DNA of 56,258 nt, from NCBI RefSeq assembly GCF_029978005.1, contig NZ_JARKOZ010000004.1:1-56258 (forward strand), read 5' to 3'. Positions within the stretch are counted from its first letter, which is position 1. The number at the start of each line of letters is the position of its first letter. This DNA comes from Solidesulfovibrio sp. GTDB lineage: Bacteria > Desulfobacterota > Desulfovibrionia > Desulfovibrionales > Desulfovibrionaceae. Shown here piece by piece: positions 21,262 through 32,392 of the stretch. The position numbers and the translations under genes were made by a program. Under the pieces are notes generated by a model that was not told the origin of the DNA, searched no databases, and saw only the letters and a program-made list of their open reading frames with translations.

Positions 21262-23411
21262 ACCCCGCCCAGCTCCAGGCGGTCATGACCACCGAGGGCC
21301 CCGTACTCGTCATCGCCGGAGCCGGCTCCGGCAAGACCCGCACCATCGTCTACCGGCTGGCCAGGCTGGTCTCGAGCGGCGTGGACCCGGCCTCCATCCT
21401 CCTTTTGACCTTCACCCGCAAGGCCGCCCAGGAGATGCTGACCCGGGCCGGCATGCTGCTGGCCATGGGGCCGGACGGCGTGTCCGGCGTCTCGGGCGGC
21501 ACCTTCCACGCCTTCGCCTTCGCGACGCTCAGGCGCTACCACGCCGCCGCCGGCTATCCCGACGGCTTCACCGTGCTCGACGCCGCCGACTGCGAGGACA
21601 TCCTGGGCCAGGTGAAGGACAGCCTCGGCATCGGCAAGGGCGACCGCACCTTTCCCCGCAAAAGCGCCATCCTGGGCATGCTCTCCAAAGCCCGCAACAA
21701 GGAGATGGACGTGGCCGACGTCATCTCCCGCGAGGCCTTCCACCTGCTGCCCCATGCCGGCGACATGCAGCGCCTGGGCGAGGGCTACGCGGCGTTCAAG
21801 GCCGAGCACCACCTCCTCGACTACGACGACCTGCTCTTCAGCCTGGAGCGCATGCTCGTCGAGCACCCGGACCTGGCGGAGTTCTTGCGCGAACGCCACC
21901 GCTACGTCATGGTGGACGAGTACCAGGACACCAACCGCGTCCAGGCCAGGCTCACCCGCCTGCTCGCCCCGGGCTCGGGCAACGTCATGGCCGTGGGCGA
22001 CGACGCCCAGTCCATCTACGCCTTTCGCGGGGCGAGCGTGGACAACATCCTGGACTTCCCCAATCTTTTCCCGGGGACGCTCCTCGTCAAGCTGGAGCAG
22101 AACTACCGTTCCACCCAGCCGATCCTGACGCTCACCAACGCCATATTGGATAACGCCGCCCGCAAGTTCGACAAACGCCTGTTTTCCGTGCGCGAGGACG
22201 GCCCGGCCCCGGAGCTGGTGCGGCCCTTTTCCGACCTGACCCAGGCGGCCATGGTCACCTCGCGCATCCGCGAGCTGTCCGGCCGCTATCCCCTGCACGA
22301 GATCGCCGTGCTCTTCCGGGCCGGCTACCAGTCCTACGCCCTGGAGGTGGAGCTCGGCAAAGCCGGCATCCCCTTCCAGAAGTTCGGCGGGCTGCGCTTT
22401 TCCGACGCCGCCCACGTCAAGGACGTGCTGTCCTACCTGCGCCTGGCCCGCAACACCGCCGACTTCCCGGCCTGGAACCGGGTGCTGGCCTTCGTACCCG
22501 GCATCGGGGCCAAGACCGCGAGCAAGATCTTCGCCGCCATCCAGGCCGGGGACAGGGCCGTGCTCGGCAAGATGGCGGCCAAGTCCGCCGAGTTCCGCGC
22601 GCTCATCGAATTTCTCGATGTCCTGCGCGCCTCGCCCCCCTCGCCGGCGGACCTGCTCGAAAAGGTCGTGGAGGCCTACGCCCCGCTTCTGGCCGAGAAA
22701 TTCCCCGAAGACTACCCGCGCCGCCAGGCCGGCCTGGAGCAGCTCCAGCAGATCGCCGCGGGCTACGCCGACCTCGACGCCTTCCTGGCCGACCTCGTCA
22801 TCGAAAACCCGGACGAGGACCGCAAGAAGACCCGCGAGGACCACGTGGTCCTCTCCACCGTCCACTCGGCCAAGGGCCTGGAATGGGCGGCGGTGCTGGT
22901 GATCGACCTGGTGGACGAGCGCTTCCCCTCGCGCCACGCCCTGTCGCGCTCCGAGGACATGGAGGAGGAGCGCCGGCTGCTCTACGTGGCCTGCACCAGG
23001 GCCCGCGACGCGCTCACCCTTTTCGCGCCGGAGACCGTGTACCAGCGGCAAGGCGGCGGCTGCGCCCCGGCCCTGCCGAGCATCTTCCTGCGCGAGCTGC
23101 CGCCCGGCCGGCTGGCCGAGCGGCGGGAGCGCCTGGGCGGTCGCGCGCCGTCGAGCCTGGCCGCCTGCGCCGCGTCCGGCCCGTCCTTCGCCGCCCGGCC
23201 GGCGCGCCCGGCCGCAGCCGCGCCGCCCGCCTCCAAGGCCGTGCCGCTCCCGGCGGTCCCGCCCGGCAAGCTCGGCTACTGCCGCCACAAGATCTTCGGC
23301 CGGGGCAAGATCATCGCGCAGCTCGACGGCGGCAAGGTCCGGGTCAACTTCCCGGACTTCGGCCCCAAGGTCATCCTTGCCGATTTCCTGCAAATGGAGG
23401 ATGCTTCCTAG
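21240..23411 (+). CDS. UvrD/PcrA-type DNA helicase
   Basis: A 723-aa superfamily 1A 3'-5' helicase for repair or fork restart. The motifs run in order: Q motif LNPAQLQAV, Walker A AGAGSGKT, Ia LLLTFTRKAAQEM, Walker B VDEYQDTN, III GDDAQSIYAFRGA, IV QNYRST, V VVLSTVHSAKGLEW and VI VACTRARD. The C-terminus (GYCRHKIFGRGKIIAQLDGG... VILADF) is the Tudor-like tail of UvrD/PcrA that binds RNA polymerase. The linker before it is Ala/Pro-rich. The ATG at 21240 overlaps the preceding gene; the longer frame to 20796 is shadow. Confidence 0.95.
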   Translation: MDFERDLNPAQLQAVMTTEGPVLVIAGAGSGKTRTIVYRLARLVSSGVDPASILLLTFTRKAAQEMLTRAGMLLAMGPDGVSGVSGGTFHAFAFATLRRYHAAAGYPDGFTVLDAADCEDILGQVKDSLGIGKGDRTFPRKSAILGMLSKARNKEMDVADVISREAFHLLPHAGDMQRLGEGYAAFKAEHHLLDYDDLLFSLERMLVEHPDLAEFLRERHRYVMVDEYQDTNRVQARLTRLLAPGSGNVMAVGDDAQSIYAFRGASVDNILDFPNLFPGTLLVKLEQNYRSTQPILTLTNAILDNAARKFDKRLFSVREDGPAPELVRPFSDLTQAAMVTSRIRELSGRYPLHEIAVLFRAGYQSYALEVELGKAGIPFQKFGGLRFSDAAHVKDVLSYLRLARNTADFPAWNRVLAFVPGIGAKTASKIFAAIQAGDRAVLGKMAAKSAEFRALIEFLDVLRASPPSPADLLEKVVEAYAPLLAEKFPEDYPRRQAGLEQLQQIAAGYADLDAFLADLVIENPDEDRKKTREDHVVLSTVHSAKGLEWAAVLVIDLVDERFPSRHALSRSEDMEEERRLLYVACTRARDALTLFAPETVYQRQGGGCAPALPSIFLRELPPGRLAERRERLGGRAPSSLAACAASGPSFAARPARPAAAAPPASKAVPLPAVPPGKLGYCRHKIFGRGKIIAQLDGGKVRVNFPDFGPKVILADFLQMEDAS

Positions 23412-23450
23412 GCCGTTTCATGCCGTCGACCGCCCGGACCGGGGAACCTC

Positions 23451-25604
23451 GTGCGCATCCGCTGGAAACTCTTCTGGCTCTTGGCCGCCATTTCGCTCGT
23501 GCCGCTGCTGGCTTTGCGGATCAACAGCCAGTTCGCCTACGGCCGCCTGGCCGAAAAGCTGTCCGCCCGCGTGTCGGCCCATCTGGTGGCCGAGGCCGAA
23601 ACGCGGCTGGCGCGGCTGGTCGAAGACCACGCCAAGCTCCTGGACGCCCGCCGCCAGGTCCTGTCCCTGGCCGTGTCCATGCAGGCCATGGCCGTGGCCG
23701 ACGCTCTGGCCCGCAACCCGCCGCCGCCGCGCGTCCCGGACGCCGTGGTTCTGGCCGCCGACGGGTCGGGCATGGGCATGGGCCGCGCGCCGTCCGCAGC
23801 GGGTTTCGACGAAACGCCCGGCTATTTCCGCCTGTCCATGGACGGCGCGACCGCGCCCCTGCCCATCGATCCCAACCGCCTGACCCTGCGCCTGCCCCAG
23901 GGGAGCGCGGCGGGGGACGTCCGCATCGACGCCCTGGCTTCGACCCTCGGCGCTTTTCGCGAAACGGCGCGGCTGGCCGGCCCCCTGGCCCATTTCCAAC
24001 TGGCCGCCCTCGCCGACGGCCTGACCGCCATCCATCCGGCCACGCCGGCCGCGCCCAGGCGTTTCGATCCCCGGCTCGCCCCCTGGTACCAGGCGGCCCT
24101 GGCCGTCTCCGGCCCGGTCTGGGTCTCGGCCCAGATCGAGCCCGGCACCGGCCGGGTGTGCGTGGCCGTGTCCCGGCGGATCGAAGGACGAAACGGCGCG
24201 ACGGCCGGGGTGGCGGCCATCCTCACCCCCCTGGACGACCTGCTGGCCTCGGTCACGCCCGCGCGCCACCTCGCCGGCGACGTGGAAGCCCTGCTCGTCG
24301 TGGCCGCGCCCGCGGCGCCCGGCGCGGCGCGCCTGGAGGCCCAGGCCGGCGACGGCTCGGCCGGGCACGGGCACGGCTGGCACGCCTTCGTCGCTCCCGC
24401 TCCCCTGGTCTCCCCGGACGTCGCGGTCCTCGCCGCCATGGCCGACGACGTGGCCAAGGGCGTCTCCGGAGTGCGCCGCCTCGGCTACGCCGGGCGCGAC
24501 TGTCTGGCCGCCTACGCCCCCACGGCCCAAAACGAGGCGCTCCTGCAGATCGTGCCCGTGGCCGACGTGCTGGCCGAGGCCAGGGAAGTGGCCGCCAACG
24601 TCGGGGAAAGCATCCGGCGGCTCCTCTTTCTCGGTTCGCTCATCGTCGGCGGGGTCATGGTCGCCCTGGTCTTCCTGTCGCTTTCCGCCTCGCGGGCCGT
24701 GACCCGACCGGTGCTGGCCCTGACCGGCGCGGCGCGAAAGCTCGCCGACGGAGACTTCACGGCCCGGGTCGAGGCAAAGGGTTCGGACGAGATCGGGGAG
24801 CTCGGACGGGTGTTCAACGAACTGGCCCCGCGCCTGGACGCGCACCTGCGCCTTTGCGAATCCGTGGCCCTGGCCAGCGAGATCCAGCGCAGCCTCCTGC
24901 CGACGACCCCGCCGGACGTCCCCGGCCTGGCCCTGGCCGGGGCCAGCCGCTACTGCGACGAAACCGGCGGCGACTATTTCGATTTCCTGTCCTTCGAGGG
25001 GCCCAAGGCCGGCATCCTCGGCGTGGCCCTGGGCGACGTCTCGGGCCACGGCCTGGAGGCGGCGCTGCTCATGACCACGGCCCGGGCCCTCCTGCGCCCG
25101 CGCGCCGCCGGACCGGGAACGCCGGGCGAAATCCTGGCCGACGTCAACCGCGAACTGGTGCGCGACGTCTACGGCACGGGCCGGTTCATGACCCTGTTCT
25201 ACCTGGAGGTGGACCCGGCCGCGGGCAGCGCCTCCTTTGCTCGGGGGGGCCACGATCCGGCCCTGCGCTTCGACCCGGCCACGGGGCGCATCGACGAACT
25301 GACGGCCAGGGGCATGGCCCTCGGCGCGGCCGCGCAGGCGCGCTACGAAACCGGCTCCGTGGCCCTGGCCCCGGGACAGACCATCCTCATCGGCTCCGAC
25401 GGCCTGTGGGAAGCCGAAAACCCGGCCGGAGAAATGTTCGGCAAGGCCCGCACCCGGGAAATCCTGGCCCGTCACGCCTCGCGCGGCCCCCGGGCCGTGC
25501 TGGACGCCCTTTTCGCCGCCCTGGACGCCTTCCGGGGAGAACGACATCTCGACGACGACGTGACCCTGGTCGCCGTCAGCCTGACCGACGTCCCAGCCCG
25601 CTGA
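23451..25604 (+). CDS. Membrane PP2C (RsbU/SpoIIE-type) serine phosphatase with cache sensor
   Basis: A 717-aa signalling phosphatase. It has an N-terminal TM (WLLAAISLVPLLAL), a roughly 370-residue periplasmic part with a cache-like region (FDPRLAPWYQAAL), a second TM at about 390-415, HAMP (SRAVTRPVLALTGAA), and a C-terminal PP2C/SpoIIE domain with metal-binding DETGGDYFD, LGDVSGHGLEAAL, GGHDPAL, GSDGLWE and DDDVTLV. Such proteins dephosphorylate anti-sigma-factor antagonists in partner-switching pathways. No STAS or RsbW gene is next to it. It starts with GTG at 23451. Confidence 0.92.
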   Translation: MRIRWKLFWLLAAISLVPLLALRINSQFAYGRLAEKLSARVSAHLVAEAETRLARLVEDHAKLLDARRQVLSLAVSMQAMAVADALARNPPPPRVPDAVVLAADGSGMGMGRAPSAAGFDETPGYFRLSMDGATAPLPIDPNRLTLRLPQGSAAGDVRIDALASTLGAFRETARLAGPLAHFQLAALADGLTAIHPATPAAPRRFDPRLAPWYQAALAVSGPVWVSAQIEPGTGRVCVAVSRRIEGRNGATAGVAAILTPLDDLLASVTPARHLAGDVEALLVVAAPAAPGAARLEAQAGDGSAGHGHGWHAFVAPAPLVSPDVAVLAAMADDVAKGVSGVRRLGYAGRDCLAAYAPTAQNEALLQIVPVADVLAEAREVAANVGESIRRLLFLGSLIVGGVMVALVFLSLSASRAVTRPVLALTGAARKLADGDFTARVEAKGSDEIGELGRVFNELAPRLDAHLRLCESVALASEIQRSLLPTTPPDVPGLALAGASRYCDETGGDYFDFLSFEGPKAGILGVALGDVSGHGLEAALLMTTARALLRPRAAGPGTPGEILADVNRELVRDVYGTGRFMTLFYLEVDPAAGSASFARGGHDPALRFDPATGRIDELTARGMALGAAAQARYETGSVALAPGQTILIGSDGLWEAENPAGEMFGKARTREILARHASRGPRAVLDALFAALDAFRGERHLDDDVTLVAVSLTDVPAR

Positions 25605-25617
25605 AGGAGGAACCGCC

Positions 25618-25791
25618 ATGCCCGTGTCCGAGAAGGAAGCCAAGTTCAAGTACTGCCCGCTTCTGACCACCCACGACGACAAGCTCAAGTTCTGCCAGGG
25701 GACCATGTGCATGATGTGGCGCGCCGCCGGTCCCGAGACGGGCTTTTGCGGCCTGGCCGGCCGGCCCGAGGTCCTGGCCGCCAAGGCCTGA
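25618..25791 (+). CDS. 57-aa four-cysteine protein
   Basis: A short gene with a strong ribosome site (AAGGAGG) 7 bases before ATG 25618 and 13 bases after the phosphatase stop. The product has four Cys in a regular frame: KYCPLL, KFCQGTMCMMW and GFCG. This looks like a small zinc- or Fe-S-binding domain. The C-terminus is short and non-polar. It is probably co-transcribed with the phosphatase. I do not know a family name; the pattern CP..., CxGxxCxxW, GxCG recurs in small proteins of anaerobes and phages. Confidence 0.75.
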   Translation: MPVSEKEAKFKYCPLLTTHDDKLKFCQGTMCMMWRAAGPETGFCGLAGRPEVLAAKA

Positions 25792-25838
25792 GGCCTTGCC
25801 CCGGCCGTGGGACAATTCCCGAGCGCGGCGGGAATGTG

Positions 25839-25906
25839 TTGACGCGGCGGGTTGTTGTGTTAGGGTCGCCGCGGGTTGGGGATCGCCCCCCCCCCCCGAG
25901 CACCCC
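25839..25906 (+). promoter_or_regulatory. Promoter and 12-C tract upstream of response regulator
   Basis: TTGACG (25839-25844) and TAGGGT (25861-25866) are 16 bases apart. A run of 12 C follows at 25886-25897, ending 9 bases before the ATG, where a ribosome site would normally be. No purine-rich site is present. Tract-length change by slippage could alter expression. Confidence 0.45.
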
Positions 25907-26317
25907 ATGCTGCGAGCACTCATCGTCGACGACGATCCGGTTAACAGCCGGTTCCTGCTGGAAATCCTGTCTCCCTACGCCGCCTGCGACACCGCCGGCA
26001 ACGGGCGCGACGGCCTCGACGCCTTCGGCCGGGCGCTCACCGCCGGCCAGCCCTACGACGTCATCTTCGTGGACGTCATGATGCCCGGCATGGACGGCCA
26101 CCAGGCCCTGGAAGGCATGCGCCACCTGGAGCACGAACGCGGCGTCACCTCCTCGGACGCGGCCAAGGTCATCATGATCTCGGCCCTGGACGACACCCGC
26201 GCCGTGTACCGCGCCTTTTTCCAGGGGCAGGCCCTGTCCTTTCTGGCCAAGCCCTTCACCAGCGACGCCGTGCTGGGCGAACTGCGCAAATTCGACATCA
26301 TCGGGCGGCATCATTGA
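25907..26317 (+). CDS. Single-domain response regulator (CheY-like)
   Basis: A 136-aa receiver domain without an output domain. The acidic pocket is VDDD, the phospho-acceptor Asp is in IFVDVMMPGMDG, the switch Ser is in MISAL and the Lys in AKPF. It ends soon after the last helix. It may take phosphate from the PAS histidine kinase at 27146-28822, two genes away and convergent, but that pairing is a guess. It lies 23 bases upstream of the cytochrome b5 fusion gene and is probably co-transcribed with it. Confidence 0.92.
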   Translation: MLRALIVDDDPVNSRFLLEILSPYAACDTAGNGRDGLDAFGRALTAGQPYDVIFVDVMMPGMDGHQALEGMRHLEHERGVTSSDAAKVIMISALDDTRAVYRAFFQGQALSFLAKPFTSDAVLGELRKFDIIGRHH

Positions 26318-26339
26318 AACGCCCCCCAAGGAGCGACGC

Positions 26340-27077
26340 ATGAGCCAGACCCCGGACAGACGCTTCACACCCCAGGAATTGGCAGGCTTCGACGGCGCCG
26401 AGGGCCGGCCGGCCTACGTGGCCCACAAGGGCGTCGTCTACGACATCACCGGCAGCCGCCTGTGGAAGGCCGGAAAGCACATGAACCGCCACCACGCCGG
26501 CGCGGACATGGGCCTCGACCTGGCCCAGGCCCCCCACTCCCCGGACGTGCTGGAACGCTTTCCCCGGGTGGGCGTGCTCGAAGCGCCGGCCAGGGCCCCC
26601 GAGCCCGTGGCCGACCGGGTGCCGGCCTGGCTTTCGCGCTTCATGAAGCGCTACCCCATGCTCAAGCGCCACCCACACCCCATGACCGTGCACTTCCCCA
26701 TCGCCTTTTGCGTGCTGATCCCCCTGTGCCTGCTCCTGGCCCTGGTCACGGGCTGGGCCGGCTTCGACGCGGCCATGCTGGTGCTGCTCGGCGCGGCCGT
26801 CCTTTTTACACCCGTGGCCATCGTCACCGGCCTTTTCACCTGGTGGCTCAACTACGCCTCGGCCCGCATCCGGCCCGTGGTGGTGAAGCTCGTGGCCACG
26901 CCGGTCCTGTTCCTGGCCGTGCTGTGGGCCTTCGTGGCCCGGCTTCGCGCCCCGGACTTCCTGGCCCACCCCGGCGACCACCTGGGACTGGTCGTCGTGG
27001 TGCTGGCGCTTTTCCCGCTGGTCTCGCTCATCGGCTGGTTCGGCGCGGCCCTGACCTTCCCGCCCCACGACGATTAG
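26340..27077 (+). CDS. Cytochrome b5-like heme domain fused to DUF2231 membrane domain
   Basis: A 245-aa protein. Residues 8-85 (FTPQELAGFDGAEGRPAYVA... GVVYDITGSRLWKAGKHMNRHHAG) form a predicted-heme cytochrome b5 domain, with candidate axial His in KHMNRHHAG. Residues 105-240 are a four-TM DUF2231 domain opening with RHPHPMTVHFPIAF, whose conserved His pair may also bind heme. It should be an inner-membrane redox protein with a cytoplasmic heme domain. AAGGAG precedes ATG 26340. Confidence 0.88.
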   Translation: MSQTPDRRFTPQELAGFDGAEGRPAYVAHKGVVYDITGSRLWKAGKHMNRHHAGADMGLDLAQAPHSPDVLERFPRVGVLEAPARAPEPVADRVPAWLSRFMKRYPMLKRHPHPMTVHFPIAFCVLIPLCLLLALVTGWAGFDAAMLVLLGAAVLFTPVAIVTGLFTWWLNYASARIRPVVVKLVATPVLFLAVLWAFVARLRAPDFLAHPGDHLGLVVVVLALFPLVSLIGWFGAALTFPPHDD

Positions 27078-27101
27078 GCGCGGCGCGTTCCCATCCGCCT
27101 C

Positions 27102-27135
27102 AAACGGCCCGCCGTCCGGTGACGGCGGGCCGTTT
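27102..27135. terminator. Bidirectional terminator between convergent genes
   Basis: A 15-bp perfect stem (AAACGGCCCGCCGTC / GACGGCGGGCCGTTT) with a 4-base loop and T-rich ends on both strands. It serves the cytochrome b5 fusion gene and the kinase gene. Confidence 0.85.
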
Positions 27136-27145
27136 CGTTTCCCGG

Positions 27146-28822
<1,677 letters not shown>

Positions 28823-29016
28823 GGAGCCTCCTGAACAGGCCGTGAACGCGACGCAATTCCGGCTAACGTTTCAATCATCGCTCAAAGGCCAGCCTGCGTC
28901 AACGCCCCTCCTTCGTTTGGCCTCCTTGTAATCCGCCTGTGCATTTCCCGACACCGGATCGCAAAAGAACTATCCATTCCTGGACAAGTACCGGCAAACC
29001 GTTACAGACCGTAGCG

Positions 29017-29967
29017 CTAACGGACAAGAAGCTGGACGACGAGCACGGCCAGAACCAGGGCGGGATAGAAGCTCGCCCGGTTGAAGAGCGACGAGGCGGC
29101 CTCGTCCCTGAGACTCGTGGCCAGGCGAAAGGCCGGCGGCAACAGCAGCCAGGCTCCGCCGAGCAGCGCCGCCAGCCACAGCGGCGCGGCAACGGCCAGG
29201 GGCGAGGCGGCCAGAAGCGGCCCGGAAACGACCAGCGCGGCCGCGAGACAGACCACGGCCAGCCGGCCGGCCCTTTTGTAGCCGATGACCACGGGCAGGG
29301 TGCGCGCCCCGGTGACCGCGTCGCGCACCGCGTCGTGCCAGTCGGCCGGGATGTTCTGGCCGCCGATCTCCCAGGCGAACACCCAGGCGAAAAGCCCGGC
29401 CAGGAACCAGGGCGAGGGGTCGGGCGCAACGGCCAGGGCGGCGGCCAGGGGGCCCAGCGACTTGACCACGCCGTTTATGAGCGCCCGCAGGTGGGTGACG
29501 GTCAGAAGCAGGCAGTAGGCCGTCTCCAGCAGGCAGCCGGCCACCAGCAGCCAGGCGCACAGGGGATTGAGGGCATAGGCCCCGATGAAGGCCGTCACGG
29601 CCCAGAACAGGAACCAGGCCACGGCCGCGGGCAGCGACAGGCAGCCGTGGGCCAGAGGATGGCGGATGAACGCCGCGTCCAGGTAGTTGCAGCGGGCGTC
29701 CTGGCCGCTTTTTTCCACCTGCCGCTTGTCCGAGCGGTAGTCCACGATGTCGTTTAGGGCATAGACGGCGGTGTAGCCGGCAAAGACGGTAACACAGCCC
29801 AGGGCGACGACGGAAAGCGGCGGCAGGCCGCCCCGGCACAACAGCGCGGCGCAAAACGGTCCGGCCAGGTCCAGAATGCCGTGGGGCGTGCGCGAAAGGG
29901 CCAGGTAGACGGTCAGGGCGAAGCGTCCGGGGACGCCGGGCCGCGGCGACGAAGGAAGTTGCGACAA
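29017..29967 (-). CDS. UbiA-family prenyltransferase
   Basis: A 316-aa membrane enzyme with about eight to nine TM segments. The prenyl-diphosphate Mg-binding motif is NDIVDYRSD (72-80). The second polar motif is EIGGQNIPADWHD (about 205-217). The family joins a prenyl chain to an aromatic head group. Its place directly behind cydB, and near a MenG-like methyltransferase, suggests quinone synthesis (a MenA/MqnP-like role), but the substrate cannot be read from sequence. The start is a TTG two bases beyond the cydB stop with GAGG upstream, so it is coupled to cydAB. Confidence 0.82.
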   Translation of the reverse strand: MSQLPSSPRPGVPGRFALTVYLALSRTPHGILDLAGPFCAALLCRGGLPPLSVVALGCVTVFAGYTAVYALNDIVDYRSDKRQVEKSGQDARCNYLDAAFIRHPLAHGCLSLPAAVAWFLFWAVTAFIGAYALNPLCAWLLVAGCLLETAYCLLLTVTHLRALINGVVKSLGPLAAALAVAPDPSPWFLAGLFAWVFAWEIGGQNIPADWHDAVRDAVTGARTLPVVIGYKRAGRLAVVCLAAALVVSGPLLAASPLAVAAPLWLAALLGGAWLLLPPAFRLATSLRDEAASSLFNRASFYPALVLAVLVVQLLVR

Positions 29968-29968
29968 G

Positions 29969-30970
29969 CTAATGGACCTCGTCCTGCGGCGCGGCCTTGC
30001 CGCTGAAAACCCGGTACTGGTAGGCGTTGTAGAACACGAGCACGGGCAAAAGCCCTCCGACCACGGCCAGCATGACGCGCAGCATGGGCGCGGGCGCGGC
30101 GGCCATGGCCACGGTCACCCCCGGCGGCACGACAAGCGGATACAGGTTCCCGCCGAAGGCCGCGAAGACCAGCGCCAGCAGCACGGCGCAGTACAGGAGC
30201 GGCCGCCGCTCCCAGCCCTTGCCGAGCGCCCGGAAATAGAGCGCCGCGCACAGCACGGCCGCGACGATGGTCAACACGAAGGCGGGCGACAGCCCCGACT
30301 GGCCGGGCCGGCCCACCAGAAAGCCCAGGCGGCCGTCGAGGAGGATGTAGCCGATGACGAGCACCAGCATGGCCACGGCGGCCGAGCCGTAGCGGATGCC
30401 CCAGAGCCGGGCCTGGGTCTGCAGGTCGCCGTCGGTCTTGAGCACGAGCCAGGCCGCGCCGAACATGGCGTAGAGGCAGGCGAGGGTCAGCCCGACCAGG
30501 ATGGTGAAGGGCGAAAACCAGTCGAAGGCCCCGCCGACGAAACGGCCGTCGGCAAAAGCCATGCCCTGGAGGATGCCGCCGAGCAGGAAGCCGTGGGCCA
30601 GGGTCACGGCCAAGCTCCCCCAGCCGAAAACCAGCGACCAGGGCCGCTTGTCCTCGGCCTCGGCCCGGTATTCCAGGCCGATGCCCCGGGCCATGAAGGC
30701 GAAGAGCAGGAATCCGGCCGGCAGGTACAGGGCGGCCAGCACCGTGCCGTAGACCAACGGGAACGCGCCGAAGAGCACGCCGCCGAGCATCACCAGCCAG
30801 GTCTGGTTGGCGTGCCAGACCGGGTCGATGGAGGCGGTCATCCGGTCCCGCCAGGCCTCGTCGCCGGTGTGCAGGCACAGGATGCCCACGCCGAGGTCGA
30901 AGCCGTCGGTGAAGACGTACAGCCACAGCAACAGGGCCATGATCCAGTACCAGACGTCGGCGATGTCCAT
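29969..30970 (-). CDS. cydB: Cytochrome bd quinol oxidase subunit II
   Basis: A 333-aa integral membrane subunit with eight to nine TM segments, starting MDIADVWYWIMALLLWLYVFTDGFDLGVGI. The DGFDLGVG box and PVWHANQTWL are CydB hallmarks. With CydA it forms the high-affinity quinol oxidase that lets anaerobes remove oxygen. The ATG at 30970 has AAGGAC 7 bases upstream; an ATG two codons earlier is too close to that site. It lies 29 bases after cydA. Confidence 0.96.
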   Translation of the reverse strand: MDIADVWYWIMALLLWLYVFTDGFDLGVGILCLHTGDEAWRDRMTASIDPVWHANQTWLVMLGGVLFGAFPLVYGTVLAALYLPAGFLLFAFMARGIGLEYRAEAEDKRPWSLVFGWGSLAVTLAHGFLLGGILQGMAFADGRFVGGAFDWFSPFTILVGLTLACLYAMFGAAWLVLKTDGDLQTQARLWGIRYGSAAVAMLVLVIGYILLDGRLGFLVGRPGQSGLSPAFVLTIVAAVLCAALYFRALGKGWERRPLLYCAVLLALVFAAFGGNLYPLVVPPGVTVAMAAAPAPMLRVMLAVVGGLLPVLVFYNAYQYRVFSGKAAPQDEVH

Positions 30971-30999
30971 AGGCATGTCCTTGCGGCGGACGTTGCGGT

Positions 31000-32373
31000 C
31001 TAGCCCCGGGCGTGGGCCGGGGGCGGCAGCTCTTCCATGTTCGGGCCTTTGCGCAGCTGCTTGGCCATGAAATGGAGGAAAAGCGTGAAAAGGACGGCAT
31101 AAGCCGCGACGAAGCCGCCAAGCGACAGCCAGACCGCGCCCGCGCCGACCGGGGAATGGCCCTCGCCCGTGCGGATGAGGCCGTAGGCCAGCCAGGGCTG
31201 GCGGCCCACCTCGCGGGTGATCCAGCCCATGAGCACGGCCAGGTAGGCCCCGCCGGCCATGAGCCCCCAGGCCAGAAAGAGGTTGCGCCGCCCCGGGGCG
31301 CGCTCGGGGGTCAGGCCGCCGCGCCGCCACTCCCAGATGGTCCAGGCCATGACCGCCATCATGGCGAAGCCCACGCCCACCATGAGGCGGAAGGCGTAAA
31401 AGGGCAGCACGATAGGCGGGCGGTCCGCCTTGGGAAAATCCTTGAGCCCCGGCACCTCGCCCGTGGGCGAGTGGGTGATGAGCAGGCTCAGGGCGTAGGG
31501 TATCTGAATCTGGAAGACGTTGTCCTCGGCGGCCGGATCGGGCCAGGCCAGCATGTTCCAGGGCGCGCCGGTCCCGGGCGCATTGGTGTCCCAATGGGCC
31601 TCGATGGCCGCCACCTTGGCCGGCTGGAGCCGGCCGATCTCCTGGCCGTTGGCGTCGCCGACCAGGGCCTGCAAGGGGGCGACGACGATGGCGGCCAGGG
31701 CGGCGAGCTTGAACGACTTGAGAAAAAACGGCACGTTGCGGCCAAGCAGAATGTTGGCCCCCGAGACCGCGCCGATCACGAACAGGGAGAGCTCCAGGCA
31801 GGCCAGATACATGTGGGAAAAAGCCAGGGGCAGGTCCGGGGAAAAGACGGCGGCGAGGTAGTCGGTGACGACGAACAGGCCGTTTTCGATGTGCCCGCCC
31901 GAGGGCGTCTGCATCCAGGAGTTGGCCACCAGAATCCAGAAGGCCGAGAGCGACGAGCCGAAGGCCACCATGCCGGTGGCGAAAAAGTGCATCTTCGGCC
32001 CCACCCGCTTCCAGCCGAAGAGCATGATGTAGAGGAAGGCCGATTCGAGCATGAAGGCCATGGTGCCCTCGAAGCCGAGGATCTGGCCGAAGAAGTTGCC
32101 GACCGTGGCCGAAAACGGCCCCCAGTTGGTGCCGAACTGGAATTCCAGCGGAATGCCCGAAACCACGCCCACGGCGAAGTTGACCGCGAAAAGCCCGGAC
32201 CAGAAGCGGAACTGGCGGAAGTAGACCAGGTCGCCCGTGCGCAGCCACTGCCATTCGACCAGGACCAGATAGAGCGCCAGGCCGATGGTGAGCGTCGGGA
32301 AGGTGATGTGAAAGGCCGTCGTCAGGGCGAACTGCACCCGGGACAGGAAGACGGGGTCGGTCAGCACGTCCAC
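31000..32373 (-). CDS. cydA: Cytochrome bd quinol oxidase subunit I
   Basis: A 457-aa heme-bearing subunit. Family features are the N-terminal [15 protein letters not shown] with heme-ligand His22, [21 protein letters not shown], and [12 protein letters not shown]. The Q-loop is of the short type, as in many delta/epsilon-type enzymes and unlike the long E. coli form. It starts with GTG at 32373 behind AAGGAGG. It is the first gene of a cydAB-ubiA operon, 20 bases downstream of a SAM methyltransferase gene that may lead the transcript. Confidence 0.97.
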   Translation of the reverse strand: MDVLTDPVFLSRVQFALTTAFHITFPTLTIGLALYLVLVEWQWLRTGDLVYFRQFRFWSGLFAVNFAVGVVSGIPLEFQFGTNWGPFSATVGNFFGQILGFEGTMAFMLESAFLYIMLFGWKRVGPKMHFFATGMVAFGSSLSAFWILVANSWMQTPSGGHIENGLFVVTDYLAAVFSPDLPLAFSHMYLACLELSLFVIGAVSGANILLGRNVPFFLKSFKLAALAAIVVAPLQALVGDANGQEIGRLQPAKVAAIEAHWDTNAPGTGAPWNMLAWPDPAAEDNVFQIQIPYALSLLITHSPTGEVPGLKDFPKADRPPIVLPFYAFRLMVGVGFAMMAVMAWTIWEWRRGGLTPERAPGRRNLFLAWGLMAGGAYLAVLMGWITREVGRQPWLAYGLIRTGEGHSPVGAGAVWLSLGGFVAAYAVLFTLFLHFMAKQLRKGPNMEELPPPAHARG

Positions 32374-32392
32374 CAGCGCCTCCTTGGCCCCG

